From the NCBI GenBank assembly GCA_965656545.1, contig CBFHKZ010000001.1, positions 62,001 to 126,000 of the forward strand: a stretch of DNA of 64,000 nucleotides, given 5' to 3'. Shown in pieces: positions 44,594-53,068 of the stretch; position 1 is the stretch's first letter, and the number at the start of each line of letters is the position of its first letter. The notes under the pieces are model-generated. The model was not told the DNA's origin. It saw only the letters and a list, made by a program, of their open reading frames with translations, and did not search any database. This stretch comes from UBA7446 sp965656545 (lineage in GTDB: Bacteria; Bacteroidota; Bacteroidia; Flavobacteriales; Flavobacteriaceae). Made by a program: the position numbers and the translations under genes.

Positions 44594-45812
44594 GGATCGT
44601 TGGCAAGAAATGTTTTATACACTGCGCAAGAACAAATTGCGCACAACCTTATCGGGCTTTACCGTAGCCTTGGGGATATTCATTTTTGTCGTCCTTTTTG
44701 GTTTTGGCAATGGGCTTAAAAACTCATTCGAGCAGTTTTTTGTGGATGATTCAACCAATTCAATATGGTTATATCCAGGCCAAACAGAAAAGCCATACCG
44801 AGGCTATAAGGCTAAGCGACGCATCATTTTTAAGAATGATGACTTGGCAGATATCAAGCAAAACTTTTCCTTTTTTATTGATTATATCACACCTAGAATT
44901 TCTAGAGGGGCATTGGTGAAATATGCAAAGGAAAGTAACAATTACACCATTAGGGCTGTGGCACCCGGACACCAATTTGCAGAAAAAACCATGGTTACTG
45001 ATGGGCGTTATATCAACGAACGAGATGTAAAAGAAAAAACCAAGTATGCTACCATTGGTAGACTAGTAGAGAAAGATTTGTTTGGCAATAAGCCAGCACT
45101 TGGAAAAAACATCAATGTTGGTGGCATTTCATTTAAGGTCATAGGCGTTTTTAAAGACGCAGGCGGAGATAACGAAGAACGCCTAATATATATTCCATAC
45201 ACCACACGGCAGCAAATAGAAAAAAGCAACGATAGGGTAGACCAAATAATGGTTGCTTTTAAACCTGAACTTGGTTACGCTGGTGCAATGGCTTTTGAGA
45301 AAAAACTCAATACGTTTATGCGTAAAAAACATAATATTGCCCCATCAGATAGGGGCGGTATTTACGTTCGGAATGTTGCTGATGAATTTAGACAAACCCA
45401 AAACATAGGTTCCGTACTGCAATATGTTGTCTTGTTTATTGGAATAGGCACACTTTTGGCGGGTATTATTGGCATTTCAAACATCATGGTTTTTGTGGTC
45501 AAAGAGCGCACCAAGGAGTTGGGAATTCGCAAAGCCATTGGCGCAACGCCCAAGTCCATTGTTGGTATGATACTACAAGAGTCTGTTTTTATTACGGCAA
45601 TTGCTGGTTATGCTGGTCTTCTTGCAGGAGTTGGCACCTTGGCACTTATTGGCGATTCATTGGAAGATTATTTTATTACCAATCCATATATAGACACCAT
45701 TGAGGCGATTGGCGCAACGGTAATATTGGTTATTTTCGGTGCTATTGCCGGGTATATTCCAGCGCGGCGCGCAGCTAAAATTAAACCCATCATTGCTTTA
45801 AGAGACGAATAA
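44583..45812 (+). CDS. MacB-like ABC transporter permease, first of two
   Basis: A 409-residue protein with a helix near the N-terminus (about 24-44), a large periplasmic domain (about 50-280) and three C-terminal helices (LGIRKAIGATPKSIVGMI in the loop, ending ARRAAKIKPIIALRDE), the FtsX/MacB topology. ATG 44583 (MWSRDRWQE) is chosen; an earlier in-frame ATG lies inside the ATPase. It shares one base with the second permease (TAATG). The protein pumps by mechanotransmission in the known family; the substrate here is unknown. Confidence 0.92.
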   Translation: MWSRDRWQEMFYTLRKNKLRTTLSGFTVALGIFIFVVLFGFGNGLKNSFEQFFVDDSTNSIWLYPGQTEKPYRGYKAKRRIIFKNDDLADIKQNFSFFIDYITPRISRGALVKYAKESNNYTIRAVAPGHQFAEKTMVTDGRYINERDVKEKTKYATIGRLVEKDLFGNKPALGKNINVGGISFKVIGVFKDAGGDNEERLIYIPYTTRQQIEKSNDRVDQIMVAFKPELGYAGAMAFEKKLNTFMRKKHNIAPSDRGGIYVRNVADEFRQTQNIGSVLQYVVLFIGIGTLLAGIIGISNIMVFVVKERTKELGIRKAIGATPKSIVGMILQESVFITAIAGYAGLLAGVGTLALIGDSLEDYFITNPYIDTIEAIGATVILVIFGAIAGYIPARRAAKIKPIIALRDE

Positions 45813-47077
45813 TGTTAAGAACCCTATTTGATCGCGATACATGGCAAGAAATTTTTGGATCTATCCAAAAAAACAAATTGCGCACGGTGGTAACCGTGAT
45901 AGGTGTGTTGTGGGGTATTTTTATTTATATCTCCTTATCGGGTGCCTCAAAAGGGTTGGATAATGGTTTTGAGCGTGAATTTGAAGAGGTGGCCATCAAC
46001 AGCTTGTTTGTATGGGCACAAAACACCAGCATCCCTTATGACGGTTTCCGAACAGGAAGAAGAATGCAGTTAAAACTCGATGACAAGGCATTTTTAGATA
46101 AGCGTATTCCACAGCTGCAATATATTGCGCCACGAAATGCTCGCGGTGCTTTTGGCGGTTCGGGCTCAGCGGTTAAGCGCAAAGGCAAAAGCGGCTCTTA
46201 TGCTATCTTTGGCGACTTTCCCATTTTGGTTAAAATTGCCACCAAAGACATTTATGATGGTGGACGTTTTATCAATCAATCCGATATCGACTACCAACGG
46301 AAGGTATGCGTAATTGGCGAACGCACACAAGCTGAACTTTTTGAAGCTAAAGAAGATCCAATAGGCGCATTTATAGAAATTGACGGGATGTATTTTAAAG
46401 TCGTTGGGGTGCATAAGTTTACGCCTGGCGGTGGATTTGAAAGCGACAGCGATATCTTTATTCCTTTTACAACCTTTAAGTTATTGTACAACACAGGTGA
46501 CAGGGTCAGTTGGTTTGCTATGGCAGCCTATGACGACGCCGATGTGGTTGCTGTCGAAGCAGATATTAAAGCCGCATTGCGCGTAAAACACCGTGTGCAT
46601 CCAGATGACGAACGCGCTTTTGGGAGCTTTAATTTGGGTGAGATCTTCAACAAAGTAAAAGGATTCTCAAACGGTATGTATATCCTATCATTGATTGTGG
46701 GGATTGCTACTATTTTGGCAGGAGTTGTAGGCATTGGAAATATCTTATTGATTTCGGTACGAGAACGCACCAAAGAACTGGGCATTCGCCGTGCCTTAGG
46801 TGCCACGCCGGGCGAAGTACGGTCACAGATCATCATTGAGTCTGTTTTCCTTACACTCATTGCAGGGATTATCGGGATTATCTTGGGTGCTTTTGTACTA
46901 GCGCTTCTTGGTTATGCATTCAAAGACCCAATGATTCCTTTTGTAAACCCAACAGTACCCATTAAATTTATTTTAGGCGCACTTGTATTGATGGTCGGAT
47001 TAGGTACCCTAATTGGACTTATCCCAGCACAACGCGCCGTTAGTATCAAACCCATAGACGCATTAAGAGAAGAATAA
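45812..47077 (+). CDS. MacB-like ABC transporter permease, second of two
   Basis: A 421-residue paralogue of the preceding gene with the same layout: N-terminal helix (about 22-42), periplasmic domain, then three helices with LGIRRALGATPGEVRSQII and the ending RAVSIKPIDALREE. Splitting MacB into a separate ATPase and two permeases suggests a heterodimeric permease. Start ATG shares one base with the previous stop. Confidence 0.92.
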   Translation: MLRTLFDRDTWQEIFGSIQKNKLRTVVTVIGVLWGIFIYISLSGASKGLDNGFEREFEEVAINSLFVWAQNTSIPYDGFRTGRRMQLKLDDKAFLDKRIPQLQYIAPRNARGAFGGSGSAVKRKGKSGSYAIFGDFPILVKIATKDIYDGGRFINQSDIDYQRKVCVIGERTQAELFEAKEDPIGAFIEIDGMYFKVVGVHKFTPGGGFESDSDIFIPFTTFKLLYNTGDRVSWFAMAAYDDADVVAVEADIKAALRVKHRVHPDDERAFGSFNLGEIFNKVKGFSNGMYILSLIVGIATILAGVVGIGNILLISVRERTKELGIRRALGATPGEVRSQIIIESVFLTLIAGIIGIILGAFVLALLGYAFKDPMIPFVNPTVPIKFILGALVLMVGLGTLIGLIPAQRAVSIKPIDALREE

Positions 47078-47091
47078 TAAACCCTTTTATC

Positions 47092-48228
47092 ATGAAAATA
47101 ATCAAATATCTCATCATCGCATTTCTTGTTTTTGGAGTGCTTTTTTCTGCAGCATATTTTGCAAAAACCAACAGTAAATCTTCTGTAACCTACGAAACAG
47201 AAAAGCTGTTTAAAACCACCATTGAAAAAGAAACAGTCATCACGGGAAAAATTATTCCCGAAGACGAGGTAGAAGTGAAGCCACAAATCGGTGGGATCAT
47301 TGACCGCATTTTTGTCAAGGAAGGGGACAAGGTTACTACGGGCGATCTGATTGCTCGAATTAAAGTAGTGCCCAATGAACAAAACTTAAATGCCGCTCGA
47401 GGCCGTCTAAAAAAGGCGCAAATAGCCTTGGAAACACGCGCCAAAGACTTTGCTCGCAATAAAAAACTATATGATAAAGGGATCATTGCCAATGCAGAAT
47501 TTATTGGGATTGAACTGCAATACAACCAAGCCAAGCAGGATGTGCTAAACGCCAAGAGTGATTTACAAATTATTCGCGAAGGCTCTATCGGAGGTTCTAG
47601 TGCAGCAAACACTGATATCAGAGCAACGGTGCCTGGAACAGTGCTTGAAATACCAGTAAAAGCTGGAGATCAAGTAATTGAATCTAACAGCTTTAATTCA
47701 GGTACTACTATTGCCGCCATTGCAGATTTGTCAAAAATGATTTTTGAAGGCAAAGTAGATGAGGCGGAAGTTGCTTCTCTTCGTTTGGGTACTACGCTTA
47801 AGGTTAGCCTTGGCGCAGTTGAAGACCAAGAGCTTGGCGCAGTCTTAAAATTTATTGCACCTAAGGGCACGGAAGAGCAAGGTGCCGTTCAATTTAAAAT
47901 TGAAGCGGATATGTTGCTCAACGATAGTATAGTGGTGCGTGCAGGTTACAGTGCAAACGCTTCCATTGTTTTAGAACGCAAAGAAGATGTATTGGCACTC
48001 CGAGAGGCACTCATACAGTTTGACCGCAAGACACAAGAGCCTTATGTCCAAATCATGACAGGCGATCAAAAGTTTGAACGCAAAGACGTAAAGCTCGGCA
48101 TCTCCGATGGTGAAAATGTTGAAATACTAGAAGGCGTTGAAGAAGAAGATGCTGTTAAAGTATGGAACCGCACAGAGGAGTTAAAGGATGAAAATAAAAA
48201 CACAGATACCGATGAAGATGATGCCTAA
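47092..48228 (+). CDS. Periplasmic adaptor protein (HlyD/MacA type)
   Basis: A 378-residue membrane-fusion protein with an N-terminal helix (about 4-24), a biotinyl-lipoyl-like half (VKPQIGGIIDRIFVKEGDKV), a coiled-coil hairpin (about 95-160), the second lipoyl half (RATVPGTVLEIPVKAGDQV), a beta-barrel and a C-terminal proximal domain. It bridges the inner-membrane permeases to the TolC channel. The 17-base overlap with the following gene implies coupled expression. Confidence 0.93.
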   Translation: MKIIKYLIIAFLVFGVLFSAAYFAKTNSKSSVTYETEKLFKTTIEKETVITGKIIPEDEVEVKPQIGGIIDRIFVKEGDKVTTGDLIARIKVVPNEQNLNAARGRLKKAQIALETRAKDFARNKKLYDKGIIANAEFIGIELQYNQAKQDVLNAKSDLQIIREGSIGGSSAANTDIRATVPGTVLEIPVKAGDQVIESNSFNSGTTIAAIADLSKMIFEGKVDEAEVASLRLGTTLKVSLGAVEDQELGAVLKFIAPKGTEEQGAVQFKIEADMLLNDSIVVRAGYSANASIVLERKEDVLALREALIQFDRKTQEPYVQIMTGDQKFERKDVKLGISDGENVEILEGVEEEDAVKVWNRTEELKDENKNTDTDEDDA

Positions 48229-49639
48229 ATACTTATCCATACTGTGTTTTACATTGGTTGCTTTTGGCTATGGGCAGCAATCCGCGCCATGGACCTTGGA
48301 AGCAGCCGTAGAACACGCTGTTAAAAACAACCTACAAATCCGAGCAGCTTACTTGGACGTAATAGACGCAGAAACCTATAAAAGTCAAGCCATTGGTAAC
48401 TTTTTGCCTTCGTTGAATTTGTCTGCTGGTCATTCGTGGAATATTGGTTTAAACCGAAACCTAACAACAAACTTGTTGGAAGATTCGACAAGTCAATTTT
48501 CAAATGGCGGTTTGGACATGAGTTTGGTTATCTACAACGGAAGGCGTAATGTTTACCAGCTTATGAGTGCTAATTTGGGCGTCTTGGCGCGGCAATATCA
48601 GCTTGAAGACATGAAGGAAGACGTCATGCTCCTGGTGGTAAACAGCTTTTTACAAGTGCTGTTCAGTAAGGAAAATTTAGCTGTACAAAATAATTTGCTT
48701 GAAGTTGCCAAAACAGAACTTTCACAAACCGAAACCCTTGTTGACGCAGGTGTATTGCCCAAAGGCGAACTTTTTGAACTGCAAGCCACTGTAGCTTCTC
48801 AAGAGCAGCAGGCGGTAGCGGCATCTAACAATTATGAGATTGCACGTATTTCCTTAGCCCAACTGCTGTTGATCGATGATTATAAAAACTTTTCCATTGC
48901 CGATACCAATTACGATATGGTTGCGGCTACGATTCTAGACAAATCTCCAAAGGAGTTGTTTGAAAAAGCCCTGGAGTCTAGGAATGATATTATGTTGGCA
49001 AAAACCAATGTTGAAATTGCACAGACAAATCTCAAGACAGCCAAATCGGCTTATCAGCCCACCTTAACAGGTTATTATGGATACAGTTCGCGAATTTCTT
49101 ATGCCGACAGATTGGTCGCTACAGGGACTTATTCTGCATATCCTATTGGTGTGGTTTCTGGAACAGGGCAACAGGTACTTGCACCTAGAGCAGATACGGA
49201 AGTAGCCAAGTATTTACCACTCGCCGATCAATGGAAACAAAACGACGGTCATAATTTTGGTGTGAATTTGAGAATCCCCATCCTAAATGGATTGGCAGTG
49301 AAGAACAATGTGCGTCGCAATAAGGTGAGTGTTGAACGCTCCAATACGTTGTTGTCTCAACAAAAGCAAGATTTAGAACGTACCATTCAGCAGTCATACG
49401 CGGATGCCAAAGGAGCCATAATTGCCTATGAAGCTGCGCAAAAAACCACCCTTGCCAGAAAACAAGCCTATGAATATGCGCAAAGTCGTTTCAATAACGG
49501 CGCTGCTACATCTTTGGCCTTTTCTCAAGCAAAACAGCGTTTTGACGCTGCAGTATCTGCTGAGCTTCAAGCAAAGTTTGACGCCATTTTCAGGATTAAA
49601 GTTTTAGAGTTTTACTTTGGCATACCGCTAACGCTCTAA
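48212..49639 (+). CDS. TolC-family outer-membrane channel
   Basis: A 475-residue protein with a signal peptide (ending ATFGYGQ-like, here LVAFGYGQ) and two outer-membrane efflux repeats, with the long helices typical of TolC (for example LEAAVEHAVKNNLQIRAAYLD). ATG 48212 is chosen over 48188, since the signal peptide starts right after; ATGs at 48218 and 48221 are also possible. It completes the tripartite exporter with the four preceding genes. Confidence 0.9.
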   Translation: MKMMPKYLSILCFTLVAFGYGQQSAPWTLEAAVEHAVKNNLQIRAAYLDVIDAETYKSQAIGNFLPSLNLSAGHSWNIGLNRNLTTNLLEDSTSQFSNGGLDMSLVIYNGRRNVYQLMSANLGVLARQYQLEDMKEDVMLLVVNSFLQVLFSKENLAVQNNLLEVAKTELSQTETLVDAGVLPKGELFELQATVASQEQQAVAASNNYEIARISLAQLLLIDDYKNFSIADTNYDMVAATILDKSPKELFEKALESRNDIMLAKTNVEIAQTNLKTAKSAYQPTLTGYYGYSSRISYADRLVATGTYSAYPIGVVSGTGQQVLAPRADTEVAKYLPLADQWKQNDGHNFGVNLRIPILNGLAVKNNVRRNKVSVERSNTLLSQQKQDLERTIQQSYADAKGAIIAYEAAQKTTLARKQAYEYAQSRFNNGAATSLAFSQAKQRFDAAVSAELQAKFDAIFRIKVLEFYFGIPLTL

Positions 49640-49644
49640 AGTAG

Positions 49645-49652
49645 TATTTTTG
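49645..49652 (+). promoter_or_regulatory. -7 element of tsaB, predicted leaderless
   Basis: TATTTTTG matches TAnnTTTG perfectly and ends four bases before the GTG start of tsaB. There is no TTG at 19-21 bases upstream. Confidence 0.5.
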
Positions 49653-49656
49653 CCTC

Positions 49657-50343
49657 GTGGCAAATATCCTACATATCGAAACCTCTACAGAACAGTGTGG
49701 GGTAGCCCTTGCTCAAAACGCCACTATTCTTGGTAGTAGAGAAGTGCTGGAAAACGGTTTTACACACGCCAAACAATTACATACATTAATTGACGAAGTC
49801 TTATCTGAATGTGGGCTTTCACCAGATCAATTAGATGCCGTTGCCGTTAGCGAAGGTCCGGGATCTTTCACCGGCCTGCGCATTGGATGCGTTGCAGCCA
49901 AAGGCCTCTGTTTTGCCCTCGACATTCCGCTTATTGCGCTCCCTACGCTACAAATTTTAGCAACACCACATTCGAAAAACAGCATGGTGGTGTCATTGCT
50001 TGATGCTCGCAGAGATGAAGTTTATGCCGCTGTTTATAACAAAGGAGGTGCATTAAAAGGGGAAACCCATGCCCATATTTTAACAGCAAGTTCATTTGCT
50101 GATTTGGCAGCCAATCAGGTTTCTTTTGTAGGTACTGGTGCTGAAAAAACCAAAGACCTATTGCCTTCAAACCCCAATTGGAAGTTTGTGTCAAGCCATC
50201 CATCTGCTACGGCAATGCCTACATTGGCGTTTGAGGCTTTTGAAAAAAAGCAATTCGCAAACATTCACAGCTTTGCTCCAGCCTATTTAAAACCCGTTAG
50301 GATCACCGCATCCAAAAAAGATCCTTTGGGAAGGCCTACGTAG
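49657..50343 (+). CDS. tsaB: tRNA threonylcarbamoyladenosine biosynthesis protein TsaB
   Basis: TsaB is the inactive ASKHA-fold partner of TsaD in forming t6A at position 37 of ANN-decoding tRNAs. The 228-residue protein has the N-terminal ILHIETSTEQCGVAL and the motif SEGPGSFTGLRIG. The start is GTG 49657; no ATG is available in the conserved N-terminal strand. The C-terminus is normal for the family. It is tail to tail with the next gene. Confidence 0.93.
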   Translation: MANILHIETSTEQCGVALAQNATILGSREVLENGFTHAKQLHTLIDEVLSECGLSPDQLDAVAVSEGPGSFTGLRIGCVAAKGLCFALDIPLIALPTLQILATPHSKNSMVVSLLDARRDEVYAAVYNKGGALKGETHAHILTASSFADLAANQVSFVGTGAEKTKDLLPSNPNWKFVSSHPSATAMPTLAFEAFEKKQFANIHSFAPAYLKPVRITASKKDPLGRPT

Positions 50344-50350
50344 TTATCTT

Positions 50351-50794
50351 TTAATTTTTTAAGTAAAGTCCGTTTCTGTTGTAGTCCAATACCGCTTTGG
50401 TTGCTTTTAAGATATCAGCACCAAGAATGCCATCAACAGCCTTTACGCCCAGTTGTTCTAAGGCGCTATTTACACTTGTCATATCAAATAAGATGATTTC
50501 CAGTTCTCGTCCTTCCCATGCGCCTACTTCCAACACATTGTCTTCGCTGTGGCGTGTTTCCATTTCCGTACTGCTGGCAGATGCAGCTTGCTGCTCGGCT
50601 TTGTTGGCGTTGAGTTTAAAATGGGCTTCTTTATCCCATGCCACGCAAGTGTGTGAGGCGCCCGTATCAACAATAAAGTCTCCTGAAACTCCGTTGAGTA
50701 CTGCCTTACATATATAATGACCCGAAGCTGCTTTTTTTAGTGGCACACGCACATAGCCTTTGCGCTTTAATAAAGTAGATAAGCTGTATTTCAT
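50351..50794 (-). CDS. Retropepsin-like aspartic protease-fold protein
   Basis: A 147-residue protein with a single aspartic-protease half-domain: DFIVDTGASHTC gives the DTGAS motif, and a later VDGILGADILK resembles the flap/ILG segment. Retropepsin-like proteins must dimerise to form a site. ATG 50794 (MKYSLSTLLKRKG) is used; the frame upstream to 50971 is inside the tatD region and antisense to it. No signal peptide is seen. Its role is unknown. A near -7 element (TATCTTTA) lies four bases before the ATG. Confidence 0.8.
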   Translation of the reverse strand: MKYSLSTLLKRKGYVRVPLKKAASGHYICKAVLNGVSGDFIVDTGASHTCVAWDKEAHFKLNANKAEQQAASASSTEMETRHSEDNVLEVGAWEGRELEIILFDMTSVNSALEQLGVKAVDGILGADILKATKAVLDYNRNGLYLKN

Positions 50795-50818
50795 GATGTA
50801 AAGATACAGGCATTGGTG

Positions 50819-50826
50819 TATTTTTG
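50819..50826 (+). promoter_or_regulatory. -7 element of tatD, predicted leaderless
   Basis: TATTTTTG is a perfect TAnnTTTG match and ends four bases before ATG 50831. No -33 TTG is found at normal spacing. Confidence 0.5.
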
Positions 50827-50830
50827 CCCC

Positions 50831-51595
50831 ATGTTGATTGATACGCACACACATCTCTACGTTTCTGAATTTGATGCTGACCGCCCCGACATGATAAAGC
50901 GGGCTTTGGACGCAGGCGTTGAGCAGTTTGTGCTGCCAGCTATCGATTCTCAAACCACAGCTATCATGCACAGCCTAAAGCATGACTACCCTGAAAACAT
51001 CCACCTTATGATGGGGCTGCACCCCACGCACGTCGGTGACAATCTTGAAGAGGAATTGGCACACGTACAACAACAGTTGGCAGCACATACGTTTGTTGCT
51101 GTAGGCGAAATAGGCATGGATTTGTATTGGGATAAAACCTACCAAAAGGAACAACAAGAAGCTTTTGCAAAACAAATAACGTGGGCATTGGCTTATGATT
51201 TGCCCATAATAATCCACTGCCGTGAGGCTTTTGACGAAATTTTTGAAGTGTTAGAAGGGGTGCAAGACACACGGCTTCGGGGCATATTCCATTGCTTTAC
51301 GGGTGACGCAAAACAGGCGCAGCGTGCAATTGACTTTAATATGTTGTTGGGCATTGGCGGAGTGGTTACCTTTAAAAACAGCGGTCTTGCGCAGACGCTA
51401 GCAAACATCTCAATGGAGCATATTGTACTGGAAACCGATGCGCCCTATTTGGCGCCTACACCCTTCCGCGGAAAGCGAAATGAGTCGTCCTATATTACTT
51501 ATGTGGCCGAAAAAGTGGCCTTAACGCATAACATAAGCCTTGCACAAGTCGCCAAACAGACGACCAAAAACGCAAAAAACTTGTTTGGGCTGTAA
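50831..51595 (+). CDS. tatD: TatD family metal-dependent hydrolase
   Basis: A 254-residue TIM-barrel hydrolase of the TatD DNase family. Metal ligands are visible: THTHLY at the start, GEIGMDLYW, HCREAFDE, FHCFTGD and ETDAPYLAP. ATG 50831 (MLIDTHTH) is chosen over 50813, because the family starts just before the first metal-binding His pair. Members are 3'-5' DNases active in DNA repair or fragmentation. The tRNA-Ser gene follows. Confidence 0.93.
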   Translation: MLIDTHTHLYVSEFDADRPDMIKRALDAGVEQFVLPAIDSQTTAIMHSLKHDYPENIHLMMGLHPTHVGDNLEEELAHVQQQLAAHTFVAVGEIGMDLYWDKTYQKEQQEAFAKQITWALAYDLPIIIHCREAFDEIFEVLEGVQDTRLRGIFHCFTGDAKQAQRAIDFNMLLGIGGVVTFKNSGLAQTLANISMEHIVLETDAPYLAPTPFRGKRNESSYITYVAEKVALTHNISLAQVAKQTTKNAKNLFGL

Positions 51596-51636
51596 ATTTT
51601 TTTAGGGACTTTTTTTTTCGATATTTACACCCAATT

Positions 51637-51725
51637 AGAGAGGTGGCCGAGTGGTCGAAGGCGCACGCCTGGAAAGTGTGTATTCCGTTATCGCGGAATC
51701 GAGGGTTCGAATCCCTTCCTCTCTG
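51637..51725 (+). tRNA. tRNA-Ser (anticodon GGA)
   Basis: An 89-nucleotide cloverleaf. The acceptor stem AGAGAGG pairs with CCTCTCT, with G as discriminator. The anticodon stem CACGC/GTGTG carries loop CTGGAAA, anticodon GGA. A long variable arm (TATTCCG...CGGAATC-like, stem ATTCCG / CGGAAT) is typical of tRNA-Ser. The T-arm is GAGGG-TTCGAAT-CCCTT. The 3' CCA is not encoded. It reads UCC and UCU. Confidence 0.96.
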
Positions 51726-51802
51726 CTGCTTATGTATATGTTTTTTTATATATTTAGCGAACATTAAAAAATAATATAATTTAGAAACCAAATACTCTTT
51801 AA

Positions 51803-52597
51803 ATGAAACGTTTTTTTTCCCTTACCATTTTATTGCTTTGCTTAATGGCATCTGCAACAACAGCTATTGCACAGGAAACGGACTCACTCGCTGTTCAAGA
51901 AACAGAAGTTGCTAGTGAAGCCCCTGCTGAAATGGCACAAGAACAACCCCAAGAAGCTCCTAAAAAAGCGGGCTTTACTCAAGAACTCAAAAAGAGGTTT
52001 ATTGAAGGTGGCCCTGGATTTATGGGCATTGTATTGTTGTGTTTAATCCTTGGCCTTGCCATTGCCATTGAGCGCATCATCTTTTTAAACCTGTCCACAA
52101 CCAATACTGCAAAATTGACTGCTTCTGTTGAAGACGCACTTAATTCTGGTGGTGTGGAGGCAGCAAAAGAAGTTTGCCGCAACACTAAAGGACCTGTTGC
52201 TTCCATTTTCTACCAAGGTCTTGATCGTTCGGGCGAAGGTGTTGAGAATGCTGAAAAAGCAGTTGTCGCCTATGGCGGTGTGCAAATGGGTCAACTTGAA
52301 AAGAATGTATCTTGGATTTCATTATTTATTGCACTTGCTCCCATGCTTGGATTTATGGGAACTGTAATTGGTATGATTCAGGCATTTGATAAAATTGAAG
52401 CAGCTGGAGATATGCAGCCTTCACTTGTAGCTGGTGGTATTAAAGTAGCACTGCTTACAACGGTATTTGGTCTGATTGTTGCCATTATTCTACAGATATT
52501 TTACAACTACATCATTTCAAAAATTGACAGTATTGTAAATGATATGGAAGATGCGTCTATCACATTGATTGACCTTCTTGCTGCGAACCAAAAATAA
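51803..52597 (+). CDS. exbB: ExbB/MotA/TolQ-type proton channel protein
   Basis: Forms the proton channel that energises TonB. The 264-residue protein has an extended N-terminus with a signal-like segment (about 1-23) and an acidic Ala/Glu/Gln-rich linker, a helix near 73-93 (FMGIVLLCLILGLAIAIERII), then the two conserved helices with WISLFIALAPMLGFMGTVIGMI and a third. It starts a four-gene operon with an unknown membrane gene and two exbD. The N-terminal extension is common in Bacteroidetes. Confidence 0.92.
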   Translation: MKRFFSLTILLLCLMASATTAIAQETDSLAVQETEVASEAPAEMAQEQPQEAPKKAGFTQELKKRFIEGGPGFMGIVLLCLILGLAIAIERIIFLNLSTTNTAKLTASVEDALNSGGVEAAKEVCRNTKGPVASIFYQGLDRSGEGVENAEKAVVAYGGVQMGQLEKNVSWISLFIALAPMLGFMGTVIGMIQAFDKIEAAGDMQPSLVAGGIKVALLTTVFGLIVAIILQIFYNYIISKIDSIVNDMEDASITLIDLLAANQK

Positions 52598-52615
52598 TTC
52601 ATAAAACAATCTATT

Positions 52616-53062
52616 ATGGATATTCAAAAAATTACCAAATATGTAGCGCTCGCGCTTGGTGTGATTGGCTTGATTTTGCAAGTTCTCATATTGCGCAAAG
52701 GAGATGACGCTATTGAAATGGCTGGTTTAGCTGGAAATTTCTCTTCAGTTTCTCCTATGATAAACTTGGCGATAATCATACTTATTACAGTAGTACTGAT
52801 TACGCTAATATCATCGTTTGCCTCGTTGGCTTCAAACGCTGCTAAACTAAAAAAGGCTGGTATTTCCATAGCTGCTTTTGCTGCTGTTGTCTTACTCTCT
52901 TTTCTGCTTTCAGAAGGTGTTGAGACACCAATGAAGGATGGAGAAGTATTGTCTGCCTCGGGCTCACGTTGGGTGGGAGCTGGACTACGTACCTTTTATA
53001 TTTTAGCCGTTATTGCGGTGGGTACCATGCTCTATTCTGGCGTTAAGCGATTTTTTAAATAA
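52616..53062 (+). CDS. Unknown 4-TM protein in the Exb operon
   Basis: A 148-residue protein that I do not recognise as a named family. Four helices can be seen (about 8-25, 49-70, 82-98, 127-145), with a short loop between the first two (KGDDAIEMAG). It lies between exbB and exbD, 18 bases after the one and six before the other, so it is surely co-expressed. It may be an accessory subunit of the Exb complex or simply a passenger. Confidence 0.65.
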   Translation: MDIQKITKYVALALGVIGLILQVLILRKGDDAIEMAGLAGNFSSVSPMINLAIIILITVVLITLISSFASLASNAAKLKKAGISIAAFAAVVLLSFLLSEGVETPMKDGEVLSASGSRWVGAGLRTFYILAVIAVGTMLYSGVKRFFK

Positions 53063-53068
53063 TACGTT

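Noticed and set aside
51495..51791. A 98-residue frame on the - strand across the tRNA-Ser gene (contains RGRDSNPRF)
   Set aside because: It is the reverse of the tRNA-Ser and its flanks; this antisense frame recurs widely in databases as a spurious protein.
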